The position numbers and the translations under genes were made by a program. Below are positions 1 through 7,989 of a stretch of 64,000 nt of DNA, in pieces. Positions within the stretch are counted from its first letter, which is position 1, and each line of letters begins with the position of its first letter. The notes under the pieces are model-generated. The model was not told the DNA's origin. It searched no databases and saw only the letters and a list, made by a program, of their open reading frames with translations. The stretch is from the NCBI GenBank assembly GCA_031430595.1, contig JANPBU010000045.1, positions 1 through 64,000 of the forward strand, given 5' to 3'. Source of the stretch: JANNBN01 sp031430595 (GTDB lineage: Bacteria > Actinomycetota > Acidimicrobiia > Acidimicrobiales > JANYDT01).

Positions 1-1
1 A

Positions 2-583
2 TGTGCGCAGACGTTTGCCGCGTTCAACGACCAGGCGTGCGGTGCCGTGGTGGTTCCGGAACAGTCCTTCGGCGAGGGTTTCTGGGCGAGATGCCGGTCT
101 CTCGAGAAGCGTATTGCTGTTGGCGATCGACGAACTGAGGCCGCTCGAGGGTTTCGTGTCTCGGCATTGCGGGAGACTGGTGCATGGAACGAATCTCTTA
201 CGGCAGCTGAGGACTGGGATCTCACTGATCGGGTGATTGCCGCGGGCTGGACCGTCTCGCGTTGCGATGCACTCATTCGCCACGACGAGGGCCGTGTAAG
301 CCTCCTCGGAACCTTTCGAAAGAAGCGGTATTACGGACAGTGGGTGGGTGCGTACCTGGAACAGTCGCAAGCGGTGTCTGACACGGTGCGGCCCTCTGAC
401 CGCAGGTCTCGTCTCAGCCCGCTTCGCATCGTGGCCAAACCGAGATTGCTCCTGGAGCAACCACATGTTTCGGTCGGGCTCGTCGTTCTCAAGGCTGTTG
501 ATGCGCTTGGTATCGGACTGGGTGTCATCGACGCCAAACGTTCGAAATGGGCAGTGAACGGCAACGTGCCGAAGTCATCGTGA
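2..583 (+). CDS. Family 2 glycosyltransferase, C-terminal part (5' end outside window)
   Basis: The frame is open from the first bases, so the gene starts upstream of the window. A GT2-like acidic motif (AAEDWDLTDRV) sits in the middle; in this family such a motif lies in the acceptor or catalytic region after the nucleotide-sugar fold. A basic, helical C-terminal tail follows. The protein probably transfers a sugar from a nucleotide donor during envelope polysaccharide or lipid-linked glycan assembly. The stop overlaps the next glycosyltransferase, which argues for one operon with the GT4 and AftD-like genes downstream. The family assignment is fairly safe; the substrate cannot be read from the sequence. 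Confidence 0.75.
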   Translation, partial: CAQTFAAFNDQACGAVVVPEQSFGEGFWARCRSLEKRIAVGDRRTEAARGFRVSALRETGAWNESLTAAEDWDLTDRVIAAGWTVSRCDALIRHDEGRVSLLGTFRKKRYYGQWVGAYLEQSQAVSDTVRPSDRRSRLSPLRIVAKPRLLLEQPHVSVGLVVLKAVDALGIGLGVIDAKRSKWAVNGNVPKSS

Positions 584-1791
584 TCCAGACACTTCACGCC
601 ATCGAAGTGGACGCCGCTCCAGCGACCTCGGCTCACCCGCAGCGTGTCTTGCGCGTCGCGCATCTTGCAACGGTTCCGTTTCGGCCCGAAGAAGGGGTGT
701 CGCGTGCCGTGACGTCCCTCGCTGGATTGATGCCAGGGGTCGAATCGCATCTGATTGCCGACAATCCGGTGGGGAGTGAGTTCGCGGGACACCACCAGCT
801 GAGGAACTGGAACCCTGTGAAAGTTCTCGCCAGCGGACAACTGGACTCGGTTCTGCGGTCGCTCAAACCCGATGTCGTCCACCTTCACGGTGGCATCCTG
901 GCCAGCTCGTTAGCGTTGTCGTCGGCCTTGCGACGTGTTCCCGTCGTCGCAACGGTGTATCAGCTGCTTCCCGTTCCGCGAACCGAATTGGGATTCCAGC
1001 AGTTTTTTGACGCTCGACGGTCCTCGATCCGTCCAGGGCGGATCGCTGCGTCGGCATTGGCCGGTCTTCCGCTGGCACGAGGGCTTTTGAAGCGCGGAGG
1101 AATCGAGGTGGTTTGCACGCCGGATCCTCGCGTTGCTGCGGCGCTTGACCGCTACGGGCCAGTGATTATGGTTCAGGGCGGCGCCTCCGTCTCACTGCTC
1201 CAGGCGCAATGGTCGGTGTCGCCGGTCGTCGGTTTCGCAGGACGTGCCGAGCAGGGTCGCGGTGTCGAAGAACTTGTTGAGGCGGTCGGTCTCCTTAGGA
1301 GAGATTTTCCGAAAATCAAGCTACGGCTGATGCTCTTACCGGGGCCGGCGGCCGAGCGGTGGACGTCGACCTATGGGACGGAGTCACACATCGAACTTTC
1401 GGTTGGGGTGAAGTCTGATCTGTCGGCGGAGCTTGCTTCGTGCCATGTTGTCGCGCTTCCATTTCGGATCCCTGCGACGATCACACCTCCGTTGGTTGCG
1501 GCAGAGGCCATGGCCGTAGGCGTGCCGGTCGTTGCGAACTCGTTGTCGTGCATTACGCCCCTGATCTCCGATGGCCGCAACGGCATGCTTGCCGCGGATT
1601 CTTCGGCGGCGTCGCTGGCGTGCGCAATTGGCAAGGTGTTGAAGGACCGTGCCACATGGGATTCGCTGTCCGCAGGCGCCCGGGAAACTATTGCGACGGA
1701 GTGGAGTTGGGCGAACGCTGCCGACGCGACCGCCCGTGCCTATGGCGCCGCACTTGATCGACGTGAAACCCGTCGCGGCCGCGGGGATTGA
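547..1791 (+). CDS. Family 4 glycosyltransferase
   Basis: About 414 residues with the two-lobed GT-B layout. The N-terminal lobe carries DVVHLHGG near residue 105. The C-terminal lobe carries a GFAGR segment near residue 230 and PPLVAAEAMAVGVPVVANS near residue 320, the usual GT4 nucleotide-sugar binding region. The ATG at 547 overlaps the preceding gene by 37 nt. A GTG at 580 forms a 4-nt GTGA overlap with the upstream stop and is an equally good start; neither has a strong ribosome binding site. The gene is followed after 4 nt by the AftD-like gene, so the three genes are probably co-transcribed for cell-wall glycan synthesis. The donor and acceptor are unknown. Confidence 0.85.
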   Translation: MGSERQRAEVIVIQTLHAIEVDAAPATSAHPQRVLRVAHLATVPFRPEEGVSRAVTSLAGLMPGVESHLIADNPVGSEFAGHHQLRNWNPVKVLASGQLDSVLRSLKPDVVHLHGGILASSLALSSALRRVPVVATVYQLLPVPRTELGFQQFFDARRSSIRPGRIAASALAGLPLARGLLKRGGIEVVCTPDPRVAAALDRYGPVIMVQGGASVSLLQAQWSVSPVVGFAGRAEQGRGVEELVEAVGLLRRDFPKIKLRLMLLPGPAAERWTSTYGTESHIELSVGVKSDLSAELASCHVVALPFRIPATITPPLVAAEAMAVGVPVVANSLSCITPLISDGRNGMLAADSSAASLACAIGKVLKDRATWDSLSAGARETIATEWSWANAADATARAYGAALDRRETRRGRGD

Positions 1792-1795
1792 AGTC

Positions 1796-4700
1796 ATGCG
1801 CTCCAACCACCTACCCAATAGTTCGATTGTCTGGCGCGCACGGACGGGGAATGCGCTGCTTGGTGGACAACCATCACTTCCAGCTGCAAACGGTCGCGGT
1901 CGCGAACGAGGCGGCGGTGGCGCAACCCGGCGACGAGAGTTCGTGCTCCGTCATCCAAGTTGGGTCGCGGGCCTAGTCACCGCGGCAATTGTGTTCTTCG
2001 TGTTGTTCCGCACGGGCATGTACGTGGCCTCGGGAGACGTCGCGCCACTGCTGACAGACGGACTGCAAGCCGAACTTGGCTGGCAGTGGACCCACCAGAC
2101 GACAGGGGCGGGTGGCCCCACCTACGAGATCGCCCGAACCATCGAGGTGGTGTTCGTTCAGATCGCGCGTTTCATTGGTGGAACCGAAACACTCGGTCAA
2201 AGACTGCTCTTCTCGACGATTTGGGGCGGAACCGCCGCTGCCGGTGCAGCGTTGGCGAGCCGCTTTACCGTGCGAACGAAACTTTCCGTCGCGCTCGGCC
2301 TGATGATTGTCTTCAATCCCTATGTGTTGATTGCGCAGCCCAATCCGCTTCCGTTTGTGGCGATCGGAATCGCTGCAGCAATGACGACCCTATGCATTGA
2401 TGCGGCCCGTGGCGAGAAGCTTCGAGTTCTTCGGCTCTCGGCACTAATGCTTCCCTGCTCGTATCTTTCGCTCAATCCCCCGCTTCTCGCCCTGATACTC
2501 ATCCTCGCCGCAGCCGAACCGTTCGTTGTTCCGTTTTTCACTGGTTCTGGATTCCGAGGTGCAGCACGAACAGGTGGATTGCTGCTTCGTGCCCTTCCGC
2601 TCTCGATTGCACTTGCGGCCTGGTGGGCCGTACCGGCGTTCATAGCCATTCGGAAGGCTGACCCCACAGCGATCGGTGCTGTCACGAATGTCGACGCATG
2701 GTCGTGGACGCACCGCCAGAGTTCAATGGCAAATGTACTTACGATGTTCGGTCACTGGTCCTGGCCGCGTCAGGAGTACTACGGCGGGGCCGTGGCCATC
2801 GAACATTTTCCGTGGGTTGTCATGCGTTGGGTACTACCGGTCGGTGCCCTTTTGGCTCCTGTCGTGGTGCCGCGCGTTCGACGGCAAGCCGCGACGGTGG
2901 TTGCAGCGTTGATTTTGGCTGCAGTGTTCGTTGGGAAGGGTGTTCATCAACCCTTTGCAGGCGCGAACCGGTTTCTGTATGCCCACCTTCCCGGTTTCTG
3001 GCTCTTTCGGGAGCCTGCCGCAAAGATTGGCGTTGTCCTGCTGGTGTTGTACGTAGTCGGGTTTGCGCTGACGATCGATGCACTCGCCGACCGATGGGAC
3101 GATGGCTTCATCGCAAGAATTCTGGCCGGCTGCGTACCGAACAGCGTTGGCCGAGTGGGGCATGCGCTATTCATAGTCGTACTTACGTTACCCCTCGTCG
3201 GTGTTTGGCCGATGTGGACAGGGACGATCGTTAAGTCGACCGAATTCACGAGTGATCGAGTGAGGCTGCCCGGTGTCTGGCATCGGGTCGCTCGTCGTAT
3301 CAACGAAAGCCCGCTGAGCGGAAAGACCCTCGTACTTCCGATTGACGACTATTACCAGGTTCCAACGACATGGGGATACTACGGCGCGGACAATTTGGTA
3401 CGTCGACTTGTTAAACGACCAGTCATTCAGTCTGACCCGCAGCTCTACGTGGGCGACTCCGATTCGTTTGAGGCGCTCATGCGGACCGTCGAGCAGACGA
3501 TCGTGAATGACAACGGGCAGGGAACCGACTCACTGCTGCAGGTGTTGGGGGTCTCACATGTCGTGGTTCGCAAAGACATCGACTTCAACTCCAAAAAGCG
3601 CAAAATCGATATGCGTCGACCCGGGCCGATCCTCGCTGGGTTGCGTAACGTGGCCGGCCTCAAGAAGGTGATGTCGACCGATGTCGCAGACGTCTTTGAA
3701 CTCGGCGCAGGAAGCGGGCAAGCGGTGGAGGTCCTTGGCGGGATCGTGCAGGTTGGGAAGATTCCGCCGGCGGGAGTTGCGCTCCTTCGTTCGGCAATTC
3801 CGAATGGAGTGGCCCTCAGTACGGCTACCAAGATTCCATCCTTGATTGCTGGCCGAGGCATCGTCCGTCATGGTGCTGATCGGGGGCCGGTGGACTTCGG
3901 CAAAGGGGAAACCTGGAAGGTGACACGGCGTTACGCATCTGCCCCGTCGTTGCGGGTTCGCGTGGGCGACAATCGGGTGTTCGCAGAGAGTCCGGTCGAC
4001 TGGAAGATAAATGGAAGCTCGAAGTTGCCGTTAGCGGCCGTCGACTACACCGTGCCCGGGCTGGTTGTCGTCATGGCAGACGGTCGCTACATCGACCGCT
4101 GGTCAGAGTCGCTCGTTGTGCGAGCCGACGCTGCGTCGAGTGTTACGCCGTGGATCGCGAGCTCGGGAAACTCCGAATTATCAAGCCTTGGATCTCGATC
4201 GGAGGTGCTCGACTGCAACAACCACGACAACGCGCCTCCGAGTTCATTGGGCTTTGCGGTCACGCATCTGACGAATGTTGCTGGAACCGGTCTCGAGCTC
4301 CGCGCGAAAAGGCATTCGGCTTGCGTCCGATTCCCGATCAACGCCGTTGTGCCCGGCAAGACATTTCACATTCGGGTATCGACAACTTCGGCGATCGGTA
4401 CGCGGCCGCGAACTTGTGTGTGGATGAAGGGGCTACAGAAATGTGCGGACCTTCGCGCTGGCGTCGGCTCGGGGAGTTCCGAGAGCGTGCGGGTCTGGAC
4501 CGTGCCGAAGGGTGTGACCGGGGCCGATATCTATCTTTATGCCGATGCGAATGGGGACGCTACGGAGACGGTGGTGCGTTATGACGTAGTCAATGTTGTC
4601 GAGGTCCGCCAAGGAACTCCCCTCCACTTGTGGCGACCCGAGGTGCCGTCCGAACCCCTGGTCTTGAAGGCCGGAAATCAGAATGTACACGCCCTGTTTC

Positions 4701-5536
4701 GATCGGCGTCCGAGCCGAGGATTGGGCGGTTCGGGTTGATCGGCGACTGCAACCGCGACGACGAGAGCACGATGTATCAGGTTGGTATCGCCACTCGCAA
4801 CATCGGGGACGGATTCGGATTGATGGCACGTGAACACTCGGCGTGTCGCAGCGCTTCTATCGACCGATTGTTTCCAACGCTGCCGTACACCGTCTCGTTC
4901 GAACATAGGACAATCCGAGGCGAGAAGGCCCGATACTGCCTTCTTGAAAGGTCTTCGGGGTCCTGTATCGCGGAGGGACGAATTGAAACCTCGGATCCGA
5001 CGTGGAGGCAGCAGCGGGTCAGTTTCGACGCGCCAGACGCGGACAGCAAGGGGCTGAGTCTGTATCTCTACGCAGACGGTGCTGCTCCGGGTTCGTCGGT
5101 GGAGTATCGAAACATTTCGATTTCCCCCTTTATCGACGAGTACCTCGCATTGGTAAGTGCAGATATCACCCCTCGCACGCCGCCCGCCATGACGTTTCGG
5201 CGGATCTCTCCCGCTCGTTACCGGGTTCAGGTAACCGGGGTGACCGCTCCGTTCGTCCTGGCGCTGTCCGATAGCTGGTCGTCGGACTGGAAGGTCACCG
5301 GAGCGTCGAAGGATGCAACGATCGATCATTTGAAGATTGACGGCTATCGCAACGGTTGGGCCATCGATGCACGCGGCGATCAGGATCTGTTGGTGGAATA
5401 CGTGCCTGCTCGTGCCGGGCAGTTGGCCCTGCGGATTTCGATGCTCGTCGCCGTGTTGACTGCCCTCGGATCGATAGCCCTGTACCTCTATCGGGGTGGC
5501 AAGGTGTTTGGCCGGGTGCTGATCCCCGCACACTGA
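1796..5536 (+). CDS. AftD-like membrane glycosyltransferase (GT-C type)
   Basis: About 1246 residues. The first half has many hydrophobic helices and a short acidic loop after the first helix (SGDVAPLL near residue 83), as in GT-C transferases that use polyprenyl-phosphate sugars. The second half is extracellular, with one final membrane helix near residues 1215-1240. This architecture matches the AftD/DUF3367 arabinofuranosyltransferase family, which adds arabinose to arabinan polymers. Two similar soluble domains, near residues 800-930 and 980-1115, share a Cys pattern (DCN..., HSAC, then two more Cys) and may bind carbohydrate. I chose the ATG 4 nt after the upstream stop; an earlier in-frame ATG at 1649 lies inside the upstream gene and is less likely. 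The exact linkage made is an inference. Confidence 0.75.
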   Translation: MRSNHLPNSSIVWRARTGNALLGGQPSLPAANGRGRERGGGGATRRREFVLRHPSWVAGLVTAAIVFFVLFRTGMYVASGDVAPLLTDGLQAELGWQWTHQTTGAGGPTYEIARTIEVVFVQIARFIGGTETLGQRLLFSTIWGGTAAAGAALASRFTVRTKLSVALGLMIVFNPYVLIAQPNPLPFVAIGIAAAMTTLCIDAARGEKLRVLRLSALMLPCSYLSLNPPLLALILILAAAEPFVVPFFTGSGFRGAARTGGLLLRALPLSIALAAWWAVPAFIAIRKADPTAIGAVTNVDAWSWTHRQSSMANVLTMFGHWSWPRQEYYGGAVAIEHFPWVVMRWVLPVGALLAPVVVPRVRRQAATVVAALILAAVFVGKGVHQPFAGANRFLYAHLPGFWLFREPAAKIGVVLLVLYVVGFALTIDALADRWDDGFIARILAGCVPNSVGRVGHALFIVVLTLPLVGVWPMWTGTIVKSTEFTSDRVRLPGVWHRVARRINESPLSGKTLVLPIDDYYQVPTTWGYYGADNLVRRLVKRPVIQSDPQLYVGDSDSFEALMRTVEQTIVNDNGQGTDSLLQVLGVSHVVVRKDIDFNSKKRKIDMRRPGPILAGLRNVAGLKKVMSTDVADVFELGAGSGQAVEVLGGIVQVGKIPPAGVALLRSAIPNGVALSTATKIPSLIAGRGIVRHGADRGPVDFGKGETWKVTRRYASAPSLRVRVGDNRVFAESPVDWKINGSSKLPLAAVDYTVPGLVVVMADGRYIDRWSESLVVRADAASSVTPWIASSGNSELSSLGSRSEVLDCNNHDNAPPSSLGFAVTHLTNVAGTGLELRAKRHSACVRFPINAVVPGKTFHIRVSTTSAIGTRPRTCVWMKGLQKCADLRAGVGSGSSESVRVWTVPKGVTGADIYLYADANGDATETVVRYDVVNVVEVRQGTPLHLWRPEVPSEPLVLKAGNQNVHALFRSASEPRIGRFGLIGDCNRDDESTMYQVGIATRNIGDGFGLMAREHSACRSASIDRLFPTLPYTVSFEHRTIRGEKARYCLLERSSGSCIAEGRIETSDPTWRQQRVSFDAPDADSKGLSLYLYADGAAPGSSVEYRNISISPFIDEYLALVSADITPRTPPAMTFRRISPARYRVQVTGVTAPFVLALSDSWSSDWKVTGASKDATIDHLKIDGYRNGWAIDARGDQDLLVEYVPARAGQLALRISMLVAVLTALGSIALYLYRGGKVFGRVLIPAH

Positions 5537-5563
5537 GGTGCTTGCCCGATCGCATTTTCGCTG

Positions 5564-5620
5564 GTACTTCTGTTTGTACTTCTGCGTGTACGCCTGCTTG
5601 TACTTCTGCTTGCACTTCTG
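5564..5620. repeat. 12-bp tandem repeat, about 4.75 copies
   Basis: Degenerate 12-bp units of the form GTACTTCTGNNT occur at 5564, 5576, 5588, 5600 and, partly, 5612. The array lies between the stop of the AftD-like gene and the CCA end of tRNA-Phe, and its last unit merges with that CCA. No function is evident. Confidence 0.8.
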
Positions 5621-5694
5621 GTGGTCAGAGTCGGGATCGATCCGACGACCTCACGCTTTTCAGGCGTGCGCTCTACCAACTGAGCTATCTGACC
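5619..5694 (-). tRNA. tRNA-Phe (GAA)
   Basis: On the minus strand the acceptor arms GGTCAGA and TCTGACC pair perfectly. The anticodon stem CACGC/GCGTG holds the loop CTGAAAA, giving anticodon GAA. The T stem is GTCGG/CCGAC. The discriminator is A and a CCA end is encoded. Total 76 nt. Confidence 0.95.
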
Positions 5695-5729
5695 AGATGT
5701 ACACCTGTCACGGTATACCTGCTGAGAAA

Positions 5730-5749
5730 CCCCATCCGTTCGGACGGGG
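5730..5749 (-). terminator. Hairpin terminator between tRNA-Asp and tRNA-Phe
   Basis: Read on the minus strand, CCCCGTCC and GGATGGGG form an 8-bp stem (one G-T pair) with a 4-nt loop, followed by TTTCTC. It lies just after tRNA-Asp and fits an intrinsic terminator, so tRNA-Phe probably has its own promoter. Confidence 0.6.
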
Positions 5750-5755
5750 TTTTCA

Positions 5756-5833
5756 TGGCGGGCCCGACGGGATTTGAACCCGCGACCTCCGGCTTGACAG
5801 GCCGGCGTGCACTCCTGGCTGCACCACAGGTCC
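5756..5833 (-). tRNA. tRNA-Asp (GTC)
   Basis: The anticodon stem CCGGC/GCCGG holds the loop CTGTCAA, giving GTC. The D stem is GTGC/GCAC and the T stem is GCGGG/CCCGT. Discriminator G, an aspartate identity element, is followed by an encoded CCA. The acceptor stem GGACCTG/CGGGCCC has an A-C mismatch at position 3 and a G-T pair at position 6, which is unusual for a housekeeping tRNA. Confidence 0.9.
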
Positions 5834-5947
5834 ATGTGGCGAGATAGGAACTTAGCACGACAAAGGATGATTCCAACCACCGATTTTGACTGGCGAAAAT
5901 TCTGGCACGGGACCCCTCTGCGAGACGATACCGTATAGGCGTCACAG

Positions 5948-6020
5948 GCTCCCATCGTCTAGTGGCCTAGGACGCTGGCCTTTCACGCCGGTAACACGGG
6001 TTCGAATCCCGTTGGGAGTA
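5948..6020 (+). tRNA. tRNA-Glu (TTC)
   Basis: Acceptor arms GCTCCCA and TGGGAGT pair, with a G-U first pair. The anticodon stem CTGGC/GCCGG holds the loop CTTTCAC, giving TTC. The T arm is ACGGG TTCGAAT CCCGT. The discriminator is A and CCA is not encoded (CAA follows), unlike the two minus-strand tRNAs beside it. Confidence 0.93.
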
Positions 6021-6049
6021 CAAAACAGTGCCGGAGTACAAAACTGGTG

Positions 6050-6547
6050 TCAGGCCGGCGGGTCGCTGAGTTCGTCTTCGCTGAGCGCACGTACGATCAG
6101 CTCTAACAATCCCGAGAGCCATCCGTATACCGAGATTCGATAGGCGTCGGGGTGGTCGGGGTCGAAGTCGCGGTCTTCGCCCTCATGAACGTCGAGCTGG
6201 GTTCCGATCACGAGACGCAGGTCGTTGATGGCCCCCATCCACGTGAAAAGTTGTTCTTCGGTCACCATATCGAGGCGGGCGGTATCGGCAAGTACCTGAG
6301 CCGAGGCCATCTTCGTTGCAACCAGGTCCTCTCGCATGAGGTCGTGAAACTCGCGATCGCGTTCTGGGTCGCTGTTATACGCAACCGGAAACAGACGGCG
6401 GGTCGAGGTTTCGTCGTTGGCCCCAAGTAACTCGCGTAATTGGTTTGGCAGGTCGGCCAGAAGATCTCGTTCTTCAACCGACAGGTTTGGTGAGTAACCA
6501 CCTTTACTCAAGCGAGCAAATGGCTGCTTGCGACGTCGCAGTGCCAT
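6050..6547 (-). CDS. DUF2017 family protein
   Basis: About 165 residues, mostly helical and acidic, with no catalytic motif I can recognise. DUF2017 proteins are typically encoded directly after clpS in actinobacteria, and that is the arrangement here: the ATG follows the clpS stop by one base, so translation is probably coupled. A longer in-frame start at 6676 would lie inside clpS, so I use the ATG at 6547 (MALRRRKQPFARL). The role is unknown; the neighbourhood suggests a link to regulated proteolysis. Confidence 0.75.
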   Translation of the reverse strand: MALRRRKQPFARLSKGGYSPNLSVEERDLLADLPNQLRELLGANDETSTRRLFPVAYNSDPERDREFHDLMREDLVATKMASAQVLADTARLDMVTEEQLFTWMGAINDLRLVIGTQLDVHEGEDRDFDPDHPDAYRISVYGWLSGLLELIVRALSEDELSDPPA

Positions 6548-6548
6548 C

Positions 6549-6851
6549 TCAGGAATCGGTTTCTGGCTGTTCCATCGTTGCCCAGAGCCCGTGTTCGTGA
6601 AGCCGAAAGACATCGAACTCGGCCTGCTCGCGCGGACCGCTCGAAACGACGGCGCGGCCCTTATGGTGAACGTCAAGCATCAACTTCTCGGCTTTGGCCG
6701 TCGAAAAATTAAATAACTTTTTGAGTACGAGGGTCACGTACGACATGAGGTTGATGGGGTCGTTCCAAACCAAGACGATCCATGGACGATCGTTCATCGT
6801 GGTGGTCTCGACGTCTGATTCGACGACTTCGGCGGGGGCCGCTGCGGGCAT
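6549..6851 (-). CDS. clpS: ATP-dependent Clp protease adaptor ClpS
   Basis: About 100 residues, matching actinobacterial ClpS in length. It carries the conserved core VLVWNDPINLMSYV (the Asn-Asp before the Pro belongs to the N-degron pocket region), a helix ending FSTAKAEKLMLDVHHKGRAVV, and a C-terminal HGLWATME. ClpS delivers proteins with destabilising N-terminal residues to the ClpA/ClpC-ClpP protease in the cytoplasm. An upstream in-frame ATG at 6920 gives a longer form. I prefer 6851 because it gives the usual family length. The gene is divergent from ctaB, with about 108 bp between the starts. Confidence 0.9.
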   Translation of the reverse strand: MPAAAPAEVVESDVETTTMNDRPWIVLVWNDPINLMSYVTLVLKKLFNFSTAKAEKLMLDVHHKGRAVVSSGPREQAEFDVFRLHEHGLWATMEQPETDS

Positions 6852-6959
6852 GAGCCATCTTCGCGCACCCTTGAGAGTTGTTCTGCGCGACCGATCGGGG
6901 TTGCCAACCGAACGGATCATGAAGGATGATGCTCATCGCCCGATTACGCTAAAAGGGCT

Positions 6960-7889
6960 ATGCCTCGGCTTCGAACTGCGCCCCTTGAGCGCTCAGAGCA
7001 TTTGAGCGGTTCTAGCCGTCCGTTTGCGGCCACGATGAGCGCCTATTTGACGCTCGTGAAGCCCCGAATTATTGAGCAACTTCTCATCACGACGATTCCA
7101 ACGATGTTCGTAGCGAAGCGCGGGGTTCCGGGCGTTTGGCTCATGATTGCCACGTTGCTTGGCGGTACGTTTGCGGCTGGCGGTGCGAATGCCATAAATA
7201 TGGTCATTGATCGTGACATCGATGCCATCATGGACCGCACAAAGCATCGGCCGCTCGTCACGGGTGCAATCACACCCCGAGCAGCACTCATTTTCGCCAT
7301 CTCCCTGGAAGTGATTGCGTTCGGCTGGCTGTGGTGGCAGGTCAACTTTCTTTCCGCCGTGTTGGCCGTGGCCGCCTGCCTGTTCTACGTGTTCGTGTAC
7401 ACCCTTTGGCTGAAACGAAGCTCGGTCGAAAACATTGTGATTGGCGGCGCGGCTGGTGCAGTACCGGTTCTTATTGGTTGGTCAGCGGTCACTGGTTCGT
7501 TGACCTGGGCACCCGTTGCATTGTTTGCCGTCATCTTTGTGTGGACGCCTCCCCATTTTTGGGCGTTGGCCGTGAAATACAAAGACGACTACGGCAAAGC
7601 TGGTGTTCCCATGCTGCCTTCGGTGGCCAGCTTTAAAACGACGGCTACTCGAATCGTTGGGTACACCGTTGTGCTGTGGGCAATGTCGATCGTGGTGTGG
7701 CCAGTCGCTGACCTTGGTTGGTTGTATCTCGCAACCGCAGTTGTTTCCGGTGGCATTTTTCTTGCGTACGCCGTTCGCCTGTATCGAACCGAGTCGGTGA
7801 AGTCTGCAATGCAGCTGTTTGTGTATTCGAATGCCTACATTTCGGTGTTGTTCATTTCCATGGCTGTCGATCAAGTGTTGAAAAACTGA
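6960..7889 (+). CDS. ctaB: Protoheme IX farnesyltransferase (heme o synthase)
   Basis: About 309 residues with the UbiA-family signature NMVIDRDIDAIMDRTKHRPL near residue 80 and a second acidic site YKDDYGKAG near residue 205, which bind farnesyl diphosphate and magnesium. Eight or nine membrane helices are apparent. The enzyme converts heme b to heme o, the first step toward heme a for cytochrome oxidase, and the gene stands at the head of the oxidase locus. The first ATG at 6960 follows an AAAAGGG stretch at short spacing. An internal ATG at 7035 begins directly before the first conserved segment (YLTLVKPR) and is an alternative start. Confidence 0.93.
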   Translation: MPRLRTAPLERSEHLSGSSRPFAATMSAYLTLVKPRIIEQLLITTIPTMFVAKRGVPGVWLMIATLLGGTFAAGGANAINMVIDRDIDAIMDRTKHRPLVTGAITPRAALIFAISLEVIAFGWLWWQVNFLSAVLAVAACLFYVFVYTLWLKRSSVENIVIGGAAGAVPVLIGWSAVTGSLTWAPVALFAVIFVWTPPHFWALAVKYKDDYGKAGVPMLPSVASFKTTATRIVGYTVVLWAMSIVVWPVADLGWLYLATAVVSGGIFLAYAVRLYRTESVKSAMQLFVYSNAYISVLFISMAVDQVLKN

Positions 7890-7989
7890 CCAATTTCGCC
7901 ATGATTCCACGCTCAAATCACCAGTCGACTCGTACCGGCACGTTTGACCTTGTAACATCCGTGCGCTCGTTGCTTCAGAGGACCCGCGA

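Noticed and set aside
1649..1795. 49-codon N-terminal extension of the AftD-like protein
   Set aside because: It would overlap the GT4 gene by 143 bp and encodes a low-quality Pro/Arg-rich stretch; the ATG 4 nt after the stop is better.
4433..5533. 366-codon minus-strand open frame inside the AftD-like gene
   Set aside because: It lies opposite a gene with clear domains, has no family motif, and is rich in the residues expected from reverse reading of this codon use.
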